Shown here: positions 49,277 through 57,480 of the stretch, piece by piece
Position numbering within the stretch: position 1 is the stretch's first letter
Layout: each line of letters begins with the position of its first letter
Assembly (NCBI RefSeq): GCF_947490405.1
Contig: NZ_CANLGU010000006.1
Span: 167,410-231,409, forward strand
Origin: an uncultured Algibacter sp.
GTDB taxonomy: Bacteria; Bacteroidota; Bacteroidia; Flavobacteriales; Flavobacteriaceae
DNA: 64,000 nucleotides
Reading direction: 5' to 3'
The notes under the pieces: model-generated
Told to the model about the DNA's origin: nothing
Seen by the model: the letters and a program-made list of their open reading frames with translations, nothing else
Databases searched by the model: none
Translations under genes and position numbers: made by a program

Positions 49277-51682
49277 ATGGAAGCAAAAATTAGAAATCAC
49301 AGAAACACACTATCTGATAAACAAGATGATATAGATATAAAAAAAATTATTCTATCGTATCTAAAACATTGGAAATGGTTTGTGCTTAGTTGTTTAATTT
49401 TTTCAACATTAGCTTTTTTTTATTTGCGTTATGAAACACCACAGTTTAATGCTTATGCTAAAATAATGTTAATGGATGATGATGGCGTCTCAAACCCTGC
49501 AGACTTATTACTAAAAGATTTAGGACAATTATCCAATTCGGAAAATAAGAAGATTGAAGATGAAATAGAAATTCTAAAATCTAGAAGTTTAATGAAAGGT
49601 GTCGTAAAAAGACTAGACCTTAATAGGCAGTTTTTTGTAAAAGGAAGATTTCATGACACACAATATTTTCCAAATAATAATTCGCCTGTAGATATAACTT
49701 TTATTGAATCAGATTCTGTTGTTTACAAATCAAATTTTAGTTTTAATGTCTACATAACATCACCAACAACTTTTGATTTTATTTATACGCCTAAATCTCA
49801 AGATGAGGAAGTATCAAAGAAGTATGTTTTTGGTAAAAATTTCCCAACACCAATTGGGGATATAATTCTCACCCCTAACACAAAGAAAATAGATAATTTT
49901 ATAGGACAAACAATATATATAAGAATAAAATCATTAGAAGCTTTAGCGGAACATTATAAAAGTCGTGTTAAGATTTCTCAGGCTTCTGAGCTTTCCAAGG
50001 TCCTAAATTTGTCATTGAATGACGCTTCTCCTAACAAAGCTAAAGCAATATTAAACACCCTAGTTGATGAATATAATAGGACATCTATAGAAGCTAAAAA
50101 TGAAAAATCTAATAATACCGCAGATTTTATAAATAAGAGAATCGATTTAATAGCTACGGATTTATCTGAGGTTGATAACAAAATTCAACAATTCAAAACA
50201 GGTAATAAGTTAACTAATGTAACTTCTGAAGCCGATTTATATTTAAATGCTAGCACTAGAACAGAACAAAGTTTGGCAACTAGTAAGACTGAGTACAGTA
50301 TGGTTAATTTTATGAAAAATCAGATTAACGATGATGTTTTAACACGTATTCCAAGTAATGTGGGTCTTGCAGATGGTTCCATAAATTCAATGGCATCAAA
50401 ATATAATGAATTGCTTGATAAACGTGATAAGCTACTTAAAAGCTCAAGTGAAAAAAACCCAATCATTGTAACGTTAGATCAACAACTAAATAATTTAAAA
50501 AACAGTTTAAAGCAAAGTTTGGATAATTCTGCTAAGTCAATTGGACTTCAAATAAAAAGTTTAGAAAATCAATCAGCAAAAATTAGCCAAAAAATTTATG
50601 CAGTACCCGGTCAAGTAAGAGAGTCCAGAGACATCCAGAGGGAGCAGGGAATAAAAGAGTCTTTATATCTTTATCTTTTACAAAAAAGAGAAGAAGCTAC
50701 TATATCATTAATTTCAACATCTCCCAATGCTAAAATCATAGATGAAGCGCACACAAATTATTTTCCTGTATCTCCCAATAGAAAAATAACTTTTATGGCG
50801 TCTTTGATTGTAGGTTTGGGAATACCATTTGGGATAATCTTCATATTGCAATTATTAGATAACAGAATTCACAACAAAGAAGATTTAGAAAAAATAATAA
50901 AAAACATCATGGTTTTAGGAGAAGTTCCTAGAATAGATAAAGGTGACAAAGCTTTAATAGAACATAATGATAGATCTATTTTATCAGAATCATTTAGAAT
51001 AATAAGGACAAATTTTGACTTTATAAAACGAAGTAAAAATGAGCATAAATATAATAATATAGTTTTTGTTACCTCTACTATAAATGGTGAAGGAAAATCA
51101 TTTTTTAGCTTGAATATGGCTCTCACTTTGGCAAATACAGGCAAGAGAGTTTTATTGATAGGAGCTGATGTAAGGAATCCTCAAATTTATTCAGCTATTA
51201 AAAAGGAAAAGGCTAAAAATGAAAAACTAGGTTTAACGGAGTATCTTGCTGATAAATCAGTAAAAATAGTAGATACGATTAATAACTATGTAATTAATGA
51301 CATTGATATCGATATTTTACTTTCTGGTAAGGTGCCACCAAACCCAGCTGAGTTATTGATGAGTGATAGAATTGAAGATTTATTTAATAAAGTATCAGAA
51401 GAATATGATTATGTTATTGTAGATACTGCACCTTCAATGTTAGTTACGGATACCTTGCTCATAAGTCAATATGCTGGTCATACTATATATTTAACTAGGG
51501 CAGACCATACAGAAAAGAAAATATTAAACTTTGCCAAAGAATTACACGCTGAAGATAAATTGAATAATATGATGCTTGTGGTCAATGATGTTAAGCAATC
51601 AAATTTTGGCTATGGTGCTAAATATGGTTATTATGGAACTCCAGAAAAGAAAGGTTTTTTTGGTAGATTTAAAAAAGCATAA
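49277..51682 (+). CDS. wzc: Polysaccharide co-polymerase and tyrosine autokinase (Wzc family)
   Basis: The 801-residue protein has a Wzz domain between two membrane segments (first about residues 36-53, second about 505-525), with a long coiled-coil periplasmic region. The C-terminal BY-kinase domain has Walker A TSTINGEGKSFF (Lys607), Walker A' LLIGADVRNP and VIVDTAPSMLVTD. The tail holds a tyrosine cluster (FGYGAKYGYYG) that is the usual autophosphorylation site. It controls chain length and export with Wza. No cognate tyrosine phosphatase gene was found in the window. It ends the right arm and is followed by a terminator. Confidence 0.95.
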   Translation: MEAKIRNHRNTLSDKQDDIDIKKIILSYLKHWKWFVLSCLIFSTLAFFYLRYETPQFNAYAKIMLMDDDGVSNPADLLLKDLGQLSNSENKKIEDEIEILKSRSLMKGVVKRLDLNRQFFVKGRFHDTQYFPNNNSPVDITFIESDSVVYKSNFSFNVYITSPTTFDFIYTPKSQDEEVSKKYVFGKNFPTPIGDIILTPNTKKIDNFIGQTIYIRIKSLEALAEHYKSRVKISQASELSKVLNLSLNDASPNKAKAILNTLVDEYNRTSIEAKNEKSNNTADFINKRIDLIATDLSEVDNKIQQFKTGNKLTNVTSEADLYLNASTRTEQSLATSKTEYSMVNFMKNQINDDVLTRIPSNVGLADGSINSMASKYNELLDKRDKLLKSSSEKNPIIVTLDQQLNNLKNSLKQSLDNSAKSIGLQIKSLENQSAKISQKIYAVPGQVRESRDIQREQGIKESLYLYLLQKREEATISLISTSPNAKIIDEAHTNYFPVSPNRKITFMASLIVGLGIPFGIIFILQLLDNRIHNKEDLEKIIKNIMVLGEVPRIDKGDKALIEHNDRSILSESFRIIRTNFDFIKRSKNEHKYNNIVFVTSTINGEGKSFFSLNMALTLANTGKRVLLIGADVRNPQIYSAIKKEKAKNEKLGLTEYLADKSVKIVDTINNYVINDIDIDILLSGKVPPNPAELLMSDRIEDLFNKVSEEYDYVIVDTAPSMLVTDTLLISQYAGHTIYLTRADHTEKKILNFAKELHAEDKLNNMMLVVNDVKQSNFGYGAKYGYYGTPEKKGFFGRFKKA

Positions 51683-51763
51683 TTTAAATTCCATATAAAA
51701 ACCGATACTGTTCTTAAAAGAAATAGAATATCTAATAAAATATTTTAGAAGAATTACTGAATT

Positions 51764-51797
51764 AAACCAGAGAATGTATATTCTCTGGTTTTTTTAT
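51764..51797 (+). terminator. Terminator of the wza-wzc arm
   Basis: AAACCAGAGAA (51764-51774) and TTCTCTGGTTT (51781-51791) form a perfect 11-bp stem with a 6-base loop and a T tract. It marks the right boundary of the polysaccharide locus. Confidence 0.9.
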
Positions 51798-51870
51798 TTT
51801 CTATTTAAATATAAAAATGATTATTGATTTTAATAATGAAAGAATATGTTGAAATTTTAAAACATTTCTT

Positions 51871-51901
51871 TTGGTTAGATATCTAGTTAATTTTATATTT
51901 G
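51871..51901 (+). promoter_or_regulatory. Promoter of the tRNA-Arg gene
   Basis: TTTTGG (TTG 51871-51873), 20 bases, TATATTTG (51894-51901): a near-ideal Bacteroidota promoter. The start is near 51908, about 24 bases before the tRNA. Confidence 0.7.
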
Positions 51902-51931
51902 CACACCAGAAAACAGAAATGTTTTCTATGA

Positions 51932-52005
51932 GGGCTCTTAGCTCAGCTGGATAGAGCACCTCCCTTCTAAGGAGGCGGTCGAAGGTTCGAATCCTTCAGG
52001 GCTCA
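51932..52005 (+). tRNA. tRNA-Arg (anticodon UCU)
   Basis: A 74-base cloverleaf: acceptor GGGCTCT pairs with AGGGCTC (two G-U pairs). D stem GCTC/GAGC encloses AGCTGGATA. Anticodon stem CCTCC/GGAGG encloses CTTCTAA with anticodon TCT (reads AGA). T stem GAAGG/CCTTC encloses TTCGAAT. The discriminator is A, and CCA is not encoded. It reads AGA, a favoured Arg codon in A/T-rich genomes. It is transcribed from its own promoter and closed by the terminator at 52007-52041. Confidence 0.96.
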
Positions 52006-52006
52006 C

Positions 52007-52041
52007 AAAAAGCTTCAATATGAAAATATTGGAGCTTTTTT
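52007..52041 (+). terminator. tRNA-Arg terminator with GAAA tetraloop
   Basis: AAAAAGCTTCAATAT (52007-52021) pairs with ATATTGGAGCTTTTT (52026-52040), with one G-U pair and a GAAA loop, followed by more T. It begins two bases after the tRNA and covers the first possible ATG (52020) of the next frame. Confidence 0.88.
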
Positions 52042-52056
52042 GTTTTAATTTCTTTC

Positions 52057-52064
52057 TATTTTTG
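52057..52064 (+). promoter_or_regulatory. Candidate -7 box of the SpoU methyltransferase gene
   Basis: TATTTTTG lies just 6 bases before the ATG at 52071 and after the tRNA terminator. The transcript would be leaderless or nearly so. A TTTG at 52039-52042 is closer than usual (N14). Confidence 0.4.
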
Positions 52065-52070
52065 TCTTCT

Positions 52071-52529
52071 ATGAATGATAATTTTAAAAATGAATTTTTT
52101 GGGATAGGTATTCAAAATGGAAAAACACCGGAAAATTTAGGAGTCTTATGGCGTTCCGCTCAAAACTTAGGAGCTAGTTTTATTTTTACAATTGGTAATC
52201 GTTATGCAAAACAGGCTTGTGACACACATGATGCTGTAAAAGCGATGCCATACTTTCATTATAATACATTTGATGATTTTCTTAGTAATATACCTAAAGG
52301 TACTAGAATAGTTGGTGTAGAACTTACTGAGCGAGCAGAACCTTTAGAAACATTCAATCATCCAAGACGCTGCGTTTATTTGTTAGGAGCAGAGGATCAC
52401 GGATTATCTAAGCAAGCTATTGAGAAATCCCATTTTTTAGTAAAATTTAAGTCAACATTAAGCCTTAATGTATCTATTGCAGGAAGCATTGTAATGTATG
52501 ATAGAGGTATCAATAAACCACGTTCTTAA
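52071..52529 (+). CDS. SpoU/TrmH-family RNA 2'-O-methyltransferase
   Basis: The 152-residue SPOUT enzyme begins MNDNFKNEFFGIGIQNGKTP. Motif 1 is NLGVLWRSAQNLGA, motif 2 is CVYLLGAEDHGLSKQAI, and motif 3 LSLNVSIAGSIVMYDR forms the knotted SAM site. It modifies a ribose in tRNA or rRNA; the target base is not predictable. The frame also has an ATG at 52020, but that lies in the loop of the tRNA terminator. It would add 17 hydrophobic residues not seen in the family, so 52071 is chosen. Its stop overlaps the stop of the convergent gene. Confidence 0.92.
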   Translation: MNDNFKNEFFGIGIQNGKTPENLGVLWRSAQNLGASFIFTIGNRYAKQACDTHDAVKAMPYFHYNTFDDFLSNIPKGTRIVGVELTERAEPLETFNHPRRCVYLLGAEDHGLSKQAIEKSHFLVKFKSTLSLNVSIAGSIVMYDRGINKPRS

Positions 52530-52882
52530 TTGATGGTTTCTTTTAGTTTATTTAGTCTAAAACAGTGTTCTTCTCCAATATAATTAGGATCAGCATGCTT
52601 TTCAGACCAAAAGCCTTCTAGAAGATCTTTTGAAATACACTTGTAAACTACAACACCTTTAAAGATTATATTGTCGTTTTTGTAATTAAAATTAATGACA
52701 AGAATATTGTCTTTAAAAAAACCGTAACCAAATTGTTCTTGGGTTTCATTGATTAACCATTTTGCCCTAACTCTATTGTTTTCATCGACTATTAAATCAA
52801 GAATGCCTTTGTAAGTAGTTAATTCTGCATTTTGATTAGTACCAGTAATGTAATACTGTCCAGTAAGTTCTTTAAGCATCAT
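52526..52882 (-). CDS. Conserved-looking small protein of unknown function
   Basis: A 118-residue soluble protein with alternating beta-strand patterns (GQYYITGTNQNAELTTYKG, VRAKWLINETQEQFGYGFF, DNILVINFNY, GVVVYKCISKDLLEGFWSEK). These suggest a small beta-barrel or lipocalin-like fold. No motif was recognised. It starts 3 bases after the stop of the THUMP-like methyltransferase gene, so they are cotranscribed and may be functionally linked. Confidence 0.8.
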   Translation of the reverse strand: MMLKELTGQYYITGTNQNAELTTYKGILDLIVDENNRVRAKWLINETQEQFGYGFFKDNILVINFNYKNDNIIFKGVVVYKCISKDLLEGFWSEKHADPNYIGEEHCFRLNKLKETIN

Positions 52883-52885
52883 AAC

Positions 52886-54064
52886 TTATATCTTGTTAGT
52901 AATTAAAACAATTTTCTTGTTATTCAAATCTGTAGTAAAAAATAGATACACGCTTCCGCCGTCATTAATCTTAAATTTAGCCCTTATTTGCTTAACCGTT
53001 TCAGGGAAATGTCTTGTGGTAATGTTTGCTTTTTTTATTAATAGCCGTTTAATCTCTTTTTTGTTGTAAGGTATTATACTTTCAATTTTAAAAACACGAC
53101 CAGGGAAATCTGTAAGTTTATTGCTAGTATATAGGTGAGAATGTTTATGAAGTTTACATACTTCTAACTGATTAGAAATTTGATTAAAAGCACCTGCTTT
53201 TAAAATAGCAGCATTAGGCTCAAACAAGTAGGCTAGTGGTAAGCTAAATTTAGCATCGTTATTTTTTTCTGTAATTAAATTGAATTTGAAATACTCGTTA
53301 GTATCTTTTTTAATATTGATGGTTTCTATTGAGGCCTCGCCAAAAAAATTAGCTTCTAAAACCCAAAGCAGTTCTTTTACTTCGTTATTTACTGCAACAA
53401 TATGAATAGTTTTTACATGTTTTAATTCGTTAATACCAACCGATATATCTAATAAAGGCGATGTTTTAATCATGATATTTTTTGAATGTTCAAATAAGAT
53501 ATCTAAGTGTTCTGGAACATTTGGCAAGCAATCTTTTAAAAAGAAGACTTTACCTTTACTATCATGTCGTCTAGAGGGGTCAATATAAATCCAATCAAAG
53601 GTTTTAGATGTATTTTCTAAATATTCAATACCATTGGCTGGTACTACTTCAACATTATCAATATTTAATTGCTTATAGTTATGCTTGACAATCTCTGAAA
53701 GTGATGTGTTTATTTCACAATGTGTAACCGATTTAAATTGTTTTGAAAAGTAAAAACAATCTACTCCAAAACCTCCCGTTATATCTATTATAGAATTTCC
53801 TTCTAATAATTTTGATTTGTATTTTGCTGAAACTTCAGAAGAGGTTTGTTCAATATTTAACTTATTTGGGTAGTAAATATTTTGAGTATTGAACCAAGTG
53901 GAAAGTTTGGTTTTACTTCTTTTTTTTGCTTCAATTTGTTCTGCAATAGCTTTAACTTCTACTTTATCAAATGCAATACCTTTTAAAATTAAAGCATTAA
54001 TATTTGAATCTAAATTTAAATTTATAAACTCTTGTATTTCAGTATTTAAAATAGTCTTATTCAA
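52886..54064 (-). CDS. Class I SAM methyltransferase with THUMP-like C-terminal domain
   Basis: The 392-residue protein has an N-terminal helical domain and a Rossmann methyltransferase core: SIIDITGGFGVDCFYFSKQF (motif I), THCEINTSLSEIVKHNYKQL and FDWIYIDPSRRHDSKGKVFF (motif IV-like DPSRR). The C-terminus (VKQIRAKFKINDGGSVYLFF) matches the THUMP-like fold, suggesting an RNA substrate. Its upstream gene is the AI-2E transporter. The exact target is unknown. Confidence 0.83.
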   Translation of the reverse strand: MNKTILNTEIQEFINLNLDSNINALILKGIAFDKVEVKAIAEQIEAKKRSKTKLSTWFNTQNIYYPNKLNIEQTSSEVSAKYKSKLLEGNSIIDITGGFGVDCFYFSKQFKSVTHCEINTSLSEIVKHNYKQLNIDNVEVVPANGIEYLENTSKTFDWIYIDPSRRHDSKGKVFFLKDCLPNVPEHLDILFEHSKNIMIKTSPLLDISVGINELKHVKTIHIVAVNNEVKELLWVLEANFFGEASIETINIKKDTNEYFKFNLITEKNNDAKFSLPLAYLFEPNAAILKAGAFNQISNQLEVCKLHKHSHLYTSNKLTDFPGRVFKIESIIPYNKKEIKRLLIKKANITTRHFPETVKQIRAKFKINDGGSVYLFFTTDLNNKKIVLITNKI

Positions 54065-54072
54065 AATAAAAC

Positions 54073-55161
54073 TTAAAGATCTTTAGTAAGCTTTTTTACA
54101 ATTTTATTTTCGGATAAAAACGCTTTTAAAATCACTTTTATGGCTGTATAGGCTGGTATAGCTATAATTAAACCAATTACTCCAAATAAAATTCCAGTAA
54201 TGAGTATTACCAAAAATATTTCAAGTGGGTGCGATTTTACACTTTTTGAAAAAATGATGGGTTGGCTTCCAAAATTATCAACTAACTGCCCAATTAAAAA
54301 CACAATAAAAACCCAAAATGTTTTTGGTAAAATTACATCGCTAAAAGATTCACCAAGATTACTTGTCATGGTGAGTGTTAACATTAAAAAAGCACCAACT
54401 AAAGGTCCTACATATGGAATGAGGTTTAAAAGCGCACAAAGAAATGCAATTACCACAGCGTTTTCTACGCCAATAATTAATAGACCAATTGTGTAAATTA
54501 TAAAAAGTATAAGAATTTGGAATATAAGCCCAACAAAATAACGAGATAGTAAATCCTTAATTTTCGTTGAAGAGGCTTTCCAACGCGATTCTTTGTTATC
54601 AGGTATAAAAGTCAGTACGCCACTCTCAAACAACCTACTGTCTTTTAAAAAGAAAAATGAAATAAATAACACAGAGAATAAGCCAATGCTAAAGCTACCT
54701 AGTCCGCTAATAACCGAGTTCAAAAAATTTGGTATTAATGAAAAATCAATTTTTGAAAGAAGGTTGGAATCTTTTAGAGATTGTTCAACATCTATTTGAT
54801 GTAAATCAAAATATGTGATAATTTCAGAATAAAGGTTTTCAATATTTGTTTGTAGCTCATCAATATTTAGTAATGATAAATTTTGTCCTTGCTTGATTAC
54901 TAAAGGAATAAACAACCAAACTAAGCCAATAAAAACACCTAATAGCAATACCATAGAAACAATTACAGCTATGGTATTTTTAAATTTAAGTCGACGTTCT
55001 AGAAATAGAACAATGGGTCTTCCAATAAGCGAAATCACAGCAGCTATTGCTATGTAACCAATAACAGCTTGAATTTGGTATAAAAAATATAGCAGTACAG
55101 CTACGCCTATAATAATACCAATAGCTTTCAAAATACCAGTGGATATGGTGTTAGAATTCAT
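54073..55161 (-). CDS. AI-2E family transporter
   Basis: The 362-residue integral membrane protein has the PF01594 (AI-2E) layout: two N-terminal helix pairs (AIGIIIGVAVLLYFLYQI, VIVSMVLLLGVFIGLVWLF), a central soluble stretch with amphipathic helices, and a C-terminal helix set including ALLNLIPYVGPLVGAFLML and the terminal LILVILITGILFGVIGLIIAIPAY-type region. Members export peptides, ions or signalling molecules. The substrate here is unknown. It is separated by 8 bases from the methyltransferase gene downstream. Confidence 0.9.
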   Translation of the reverse strand: MNSNTISTGILKAIGIIIGVAVLLYFLYQIQAVIGYIAIAAVISLIGRPIVLFLERRLKFKNTIAVIVSMVLLLGVFIGLVWLFIPLVIKQGQNLSLLNIDELQTNIENLYSEIITYFDLHQIDVEQSLKDSNLLSKIDFSLIPNFLNSVISGLGSFSIGLFSVLFISFFFLKDSRLFESGVLTFIPDNKESRWKASSTKIKDLLSRYFVGLIFQILILFIIYTIGLLIIGVENAVVIAFLCALLNLIPYVGPLVGAFLMLTLTMTSNLGESFSDVILPKTFWVFIVFLIGQLVDNFGSQPIIFSKSVKSHPLEIFLVILITGILFGVIGLIIAIPAYTAIKVILKAFLSENKIVKKLTKDL

Positions 55162-55182
55162 AGAGTAAATATATAAAACAGT

Positions 55183-55683
55183 TTACAAAAGTTGCTTTGT
55201 AATTTCATATAAAGCAATATTAGTGGCTTGTACCACATTCATACTACTATTTTGTCCAAACATCTCAATATGAATAATGGTGCTTGATTTTTTCAGAATG
55301 TCTTCAGAAACTCCAAAATTCTCATCACCAATAATTAGAGCAATCGGTTTTTCTTTTGAAAATTGAACCTTGTGAATTGGTTGACTAGAATCAGTGATTT
55401 CTAATGAAATAATCTGGTAATTTTTACTTTTTAAATCTTTAATGACTTCTGAAGCGTCAAGATTCATTTCGTAATCTATAACCTTTTCTGTGGCTCTTGA
55501 TGTTTTAGCCATTTTTCTACCTAGCTGAATATTTTCTCCGCAAAGTATTAATTTTTCAATACCAAAAGCATCAGCAATCCTAAATAAACTTCCTATGTTA
55601 GGAGCATTGTTAACGTTATCGCATACCAAAGTAATGGGGAAAGTTTGTTTATTGAAATTAGTATTGTAGTGGTTGAGCTGCAA
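55183..55683 (-). CDS. TrmH-family RNA methyltransferase (SPOUT)
   Basis: The 166-residue SPOUT protein has ITLVCDNVNNAPNIGSLFRIADAFG (motif 1), PIALIIGDENFGVSEDILKK (motif 2) and EMFGQNSSMNVVQATNIALYEI (motif 3, with SMNV in place of the commoner SLNV). It lacks an N-terminal substrate-binding domain, so it is the minimal form. This is a second SpoU-type gene within 4 kb; the two are not close paralogues. Confidence 0.9.
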   Translation of the reverse strand: MQLNHYNTNFNKQTFPITLVCDNVNNAPNIGSLFRIADAFGIEKLILCGENIQLGRKMAKTSRATEKVIDYEMNLDASEVIKDLKSKNYQIISLEITDSSQPIHKVQFSKEKPIALIIGDENFGVSEDILKKSSTIIHIEMFGQNSSMNVVQATNIALYEITKQLL

Positions 55684-55714
55684 TTATATCAGGGGTATTA
55701 TTGAGTTTTTAAAA

Positions 55715-56053
55715 CTAATCACGTATAAGTACTTTATTAAAAGTACTTGCTTTTTTTTCTTCACTCATCCAAATAGCAATAGGGATTGCTCCGCTTAAAG
55801 TAGAAACAAATCCAAAGTCCCAAAGTAATATTGTTACTATTATGGCTAATCCCAATCCTCCCAAGATAATATAGTAATTCGGTGAAGCGTGTAATCTGTT
55901 TATGTGTCTTTTTGTATGGTTTCCACAATGCTCACACCTTTCGTTTATCTCAAGACCAATTTCGTTTTTTAAATCAAAACGATTATTTGATTTTACCTTT
56001 ATATAATTTAGTTTTTTACAGGAAGGAGCACTACAATAGTAACTTAGTTTCAT
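55715..56053 (-). CDS. Small zinc-ribbon-like membrane protein
   Basis: The 112-residue protein has an N-terminal cysteine set (CSAPSCKKLN near residues 7-16, CEHCGNHTKRH near 39-49) that could bind one zinc. Two hydrophobic helices follow (YIILGGLGLAIIVTILLW and FVSTLSGAIPIAIWM). The zinc module would face the cytoplasm. No named family recognised. It follows the DUF4159 gene on the same strand. Confidence 0.75.
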   Translation of the reverse strand: MKLSYYCSAPSCKKLNYIKVKSNNRFDLKNEIGLEINERCEHCGNHTKRHINRLHASPNYYIILGGLGLAIIVTILLWDFGFVSTLSGAIPIAIWMSEEKKASTFNKVLIRD

Positions 56054-56059
56054 ATATAT

Positions 56060-56734
56060 CTAATTTTCAAAAGCATATTTTACAATATTAGCCCCCATTT
56101 TTAATGCTTTTTCTCTAACATCAGCGGGATCATTATGTACTTCCGCATCTTCCCAACCATCACCTAAATCGCTTTCATATGTAAATAGAAGTATTAACCG
56201 ATCATTATCAAAAACACCAAAAGCTTGTGGGCGTTTGCCATCATGCTCATGTATTTTTGGTAACCCATTAGGGAATTTGTATTCAATATTAAAAATAGGA
56301 TGATTTGTTGGTAGTTCTACTAAATCTTTATCTGGAAACACTTTTTTTAATTCTTTGGTAATGTATGGTTGCATACCGTAATTATCATCAATGTGTAGAA
56401 ACCCGCCAGAGATTAAATAGTTGCGTAAGTTTTCAGCATCAGTTTCACTAAAAAACACATTCCCGTGCCCTGTCATGTGTAAGAATGGAAATTGAAAAAT
56501 ATCAGAACTTCCTGTTTCAACAGTCTGTGGTTTGGAGCTTATTTGGGTATTTATGTTATCATTACAAAACTGGATAAGGTTATGTAAGGCAGTAGGGTTT
56601 CCGTACCAATCACCACCGCCTTTGTATTTTAAAATAGCTACTTCTTGCGAATAGCAAATACATGTTGAAAGTATACTAAATAAAATTACTATTGTAAGCT
56701 TTCTATGTTTTGTACCACTATACTTCATATTCAT
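56060..56734 (-). CDS. DUF4159 domain protein, secreted
   Basis: The 224-residue protein (ATG at 56732-56734) has a signal peptide (KLTIVILFSILSTCICYSQ). The DUF4159 domain follows: VAILKYKGGGDWYGNPTALHNLI, FPFLHMTGHGNVFFSETDAENLRNYLISGGFLHIDDNYG and LVELPTNHPIFNIEYKFPNGLP. The fold resembles class I glutamine amidotransferases, but the usual catalytic Cys is not evident here. It is probably periplasmic. The first codon in the frame is a TTG at 56737, but the ATG is preferred. Divergent from the DUF1223 gene. Confidence 0.85.
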   Translation of the reverse strand: MNMKYSGTKHRKLTIVILFSILSTCICYSQEVAILKYKGGGDWYGNPTALHNLIQFCNDNINTQISSKPQTVETGSSDIFQFPFLHMTGHGNVFFSETDAENLRNYLISGGFLHIDDNYGMQPYITKELKKVFPDKDLVELPTNHPIFNIEYKFPNGLPKIHEHDGKRPQAFGVFDNDRLILLFTYESDLGDGWEDAEVHNDPADVREKALKMGANIVKYAFEN

Positions 56735-56754
56735 CAAAAGTAAAAATAAATATT

Positions 56755-57480
56755 ATGCAAAAAATATTTTTTGCTCTAATTATACTAGCCTTATTTGGGT
56801 ACTATGATATGAGTGAAGATAAGAGCAATATAGTTGTTCTTGAATTATTTACATCTCAGGGATGTTCAAGTTGTCCGCCAGCGGATGAATTATTAACCGA
56901 AGTTAATAATAAATTTAGCAATAATGTAATAGCACTCTCTTATCATGTAGATTATTGGAATTACATAGGTTGGAAGGATCCTTTTAGCAAAAAAACTTTT
57001 AGTGATAAACAGCGTGCTTACAGCAAAAAGTTTAAAAGCAGTAGTATTTATACACCACAATTAGTAATTAATGGCAGGGAACATTTTGTTGGTTCAAATA
57101 AAGCAATCATGTACAGTAAATTAGATTATTACTCAAAAGAAAAAAATAATAATAACATTAGAATTTCAAATGTGAAAATGGAAAACAAAAATGTAAATTT
57201 TAGTTTTCAAGTTAATGGAGCAATTACAAAGAAACATCTAAGAGTTATTTTAGTCATTGATAAAAAAATAACTAATGTTAAACGTGGTGAAAACAGAAAT
57301 AGAGTAATTGAAAACACAAATATAGTTGCTAAAGAATTTTATTTGGATTTAAAAACTTTTACTGGCCAATCTATAATTACTATTCCAGACTTAGTAACTG
57401 ATGAAGATGAAATATCTTTAGTATTATTAGTTGAAAACGATAATTTAGATATTACAGGGGGAGTTAAAGTAGCATTATAA
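56755..57480 (+). CDS. DUF1223 (thioredoxin-like) secreted protein
   Basis: The 241-residue protein starts with a signal peptide (MQKIFFALIILALFG). The thioredoxin-like DUF1223 domain has VLELFTSQGCSSCPPADELL, where CSSC is the redox pair, YHVDYWNYIGWKDPF, and YTPQLVINGREHFVGS with the cis-Pro. The C-terminal 100 residues form a beta-sandwich. An upstream start at 56710 would overlap the divergent gene and bury the signal peptide, so 56755 is chosen. The stop overlaps the end of rsmE. Confidence 0.88.
   Translation: MQKIFFALIILALFGYYDMSEDKSNIVVLELFTSQGCSSCPPADELLTEVNNKFSNNVIALSYHVDYWNYIGWKDPFSKKTFSDKQRAYSKKFKSSSIYTPQLVINGREHFVGSNKAIMYSKLDYYSKEKNNNNIRISNVKMENKNVNFSFQVNGAITKKHLRVILVIDKKITNVKRGENRNRVIENTNIVAKEFYLDLKTFTGQSIITIPDLVTDEDEISLVLLVENDNLDITGGVKVAL

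Noticed and set aside
10398-51682. Possible genomic island borders (integrase, IS ends, att repeats)
   Set aside because: The locus lies between two terminators and next to a tRNA gene, which is suggestive. However, I found no integrase, transposase or duplicated tRNA end, so horizontal insertion at the tRNA is not supported by the sequence.
52020-52070. Upstream ATG start of the SpoU methyltransferase
   Set aside because: It lies within the tRNA-Arg terminator hairpin and would add a hydrophobic extension not seen in this family.
56710-56754. Upstream start for the DUF1223 protein
   Set aside because: It overlaps the divergent DUF4159 gene start and would bury the signal peptide.
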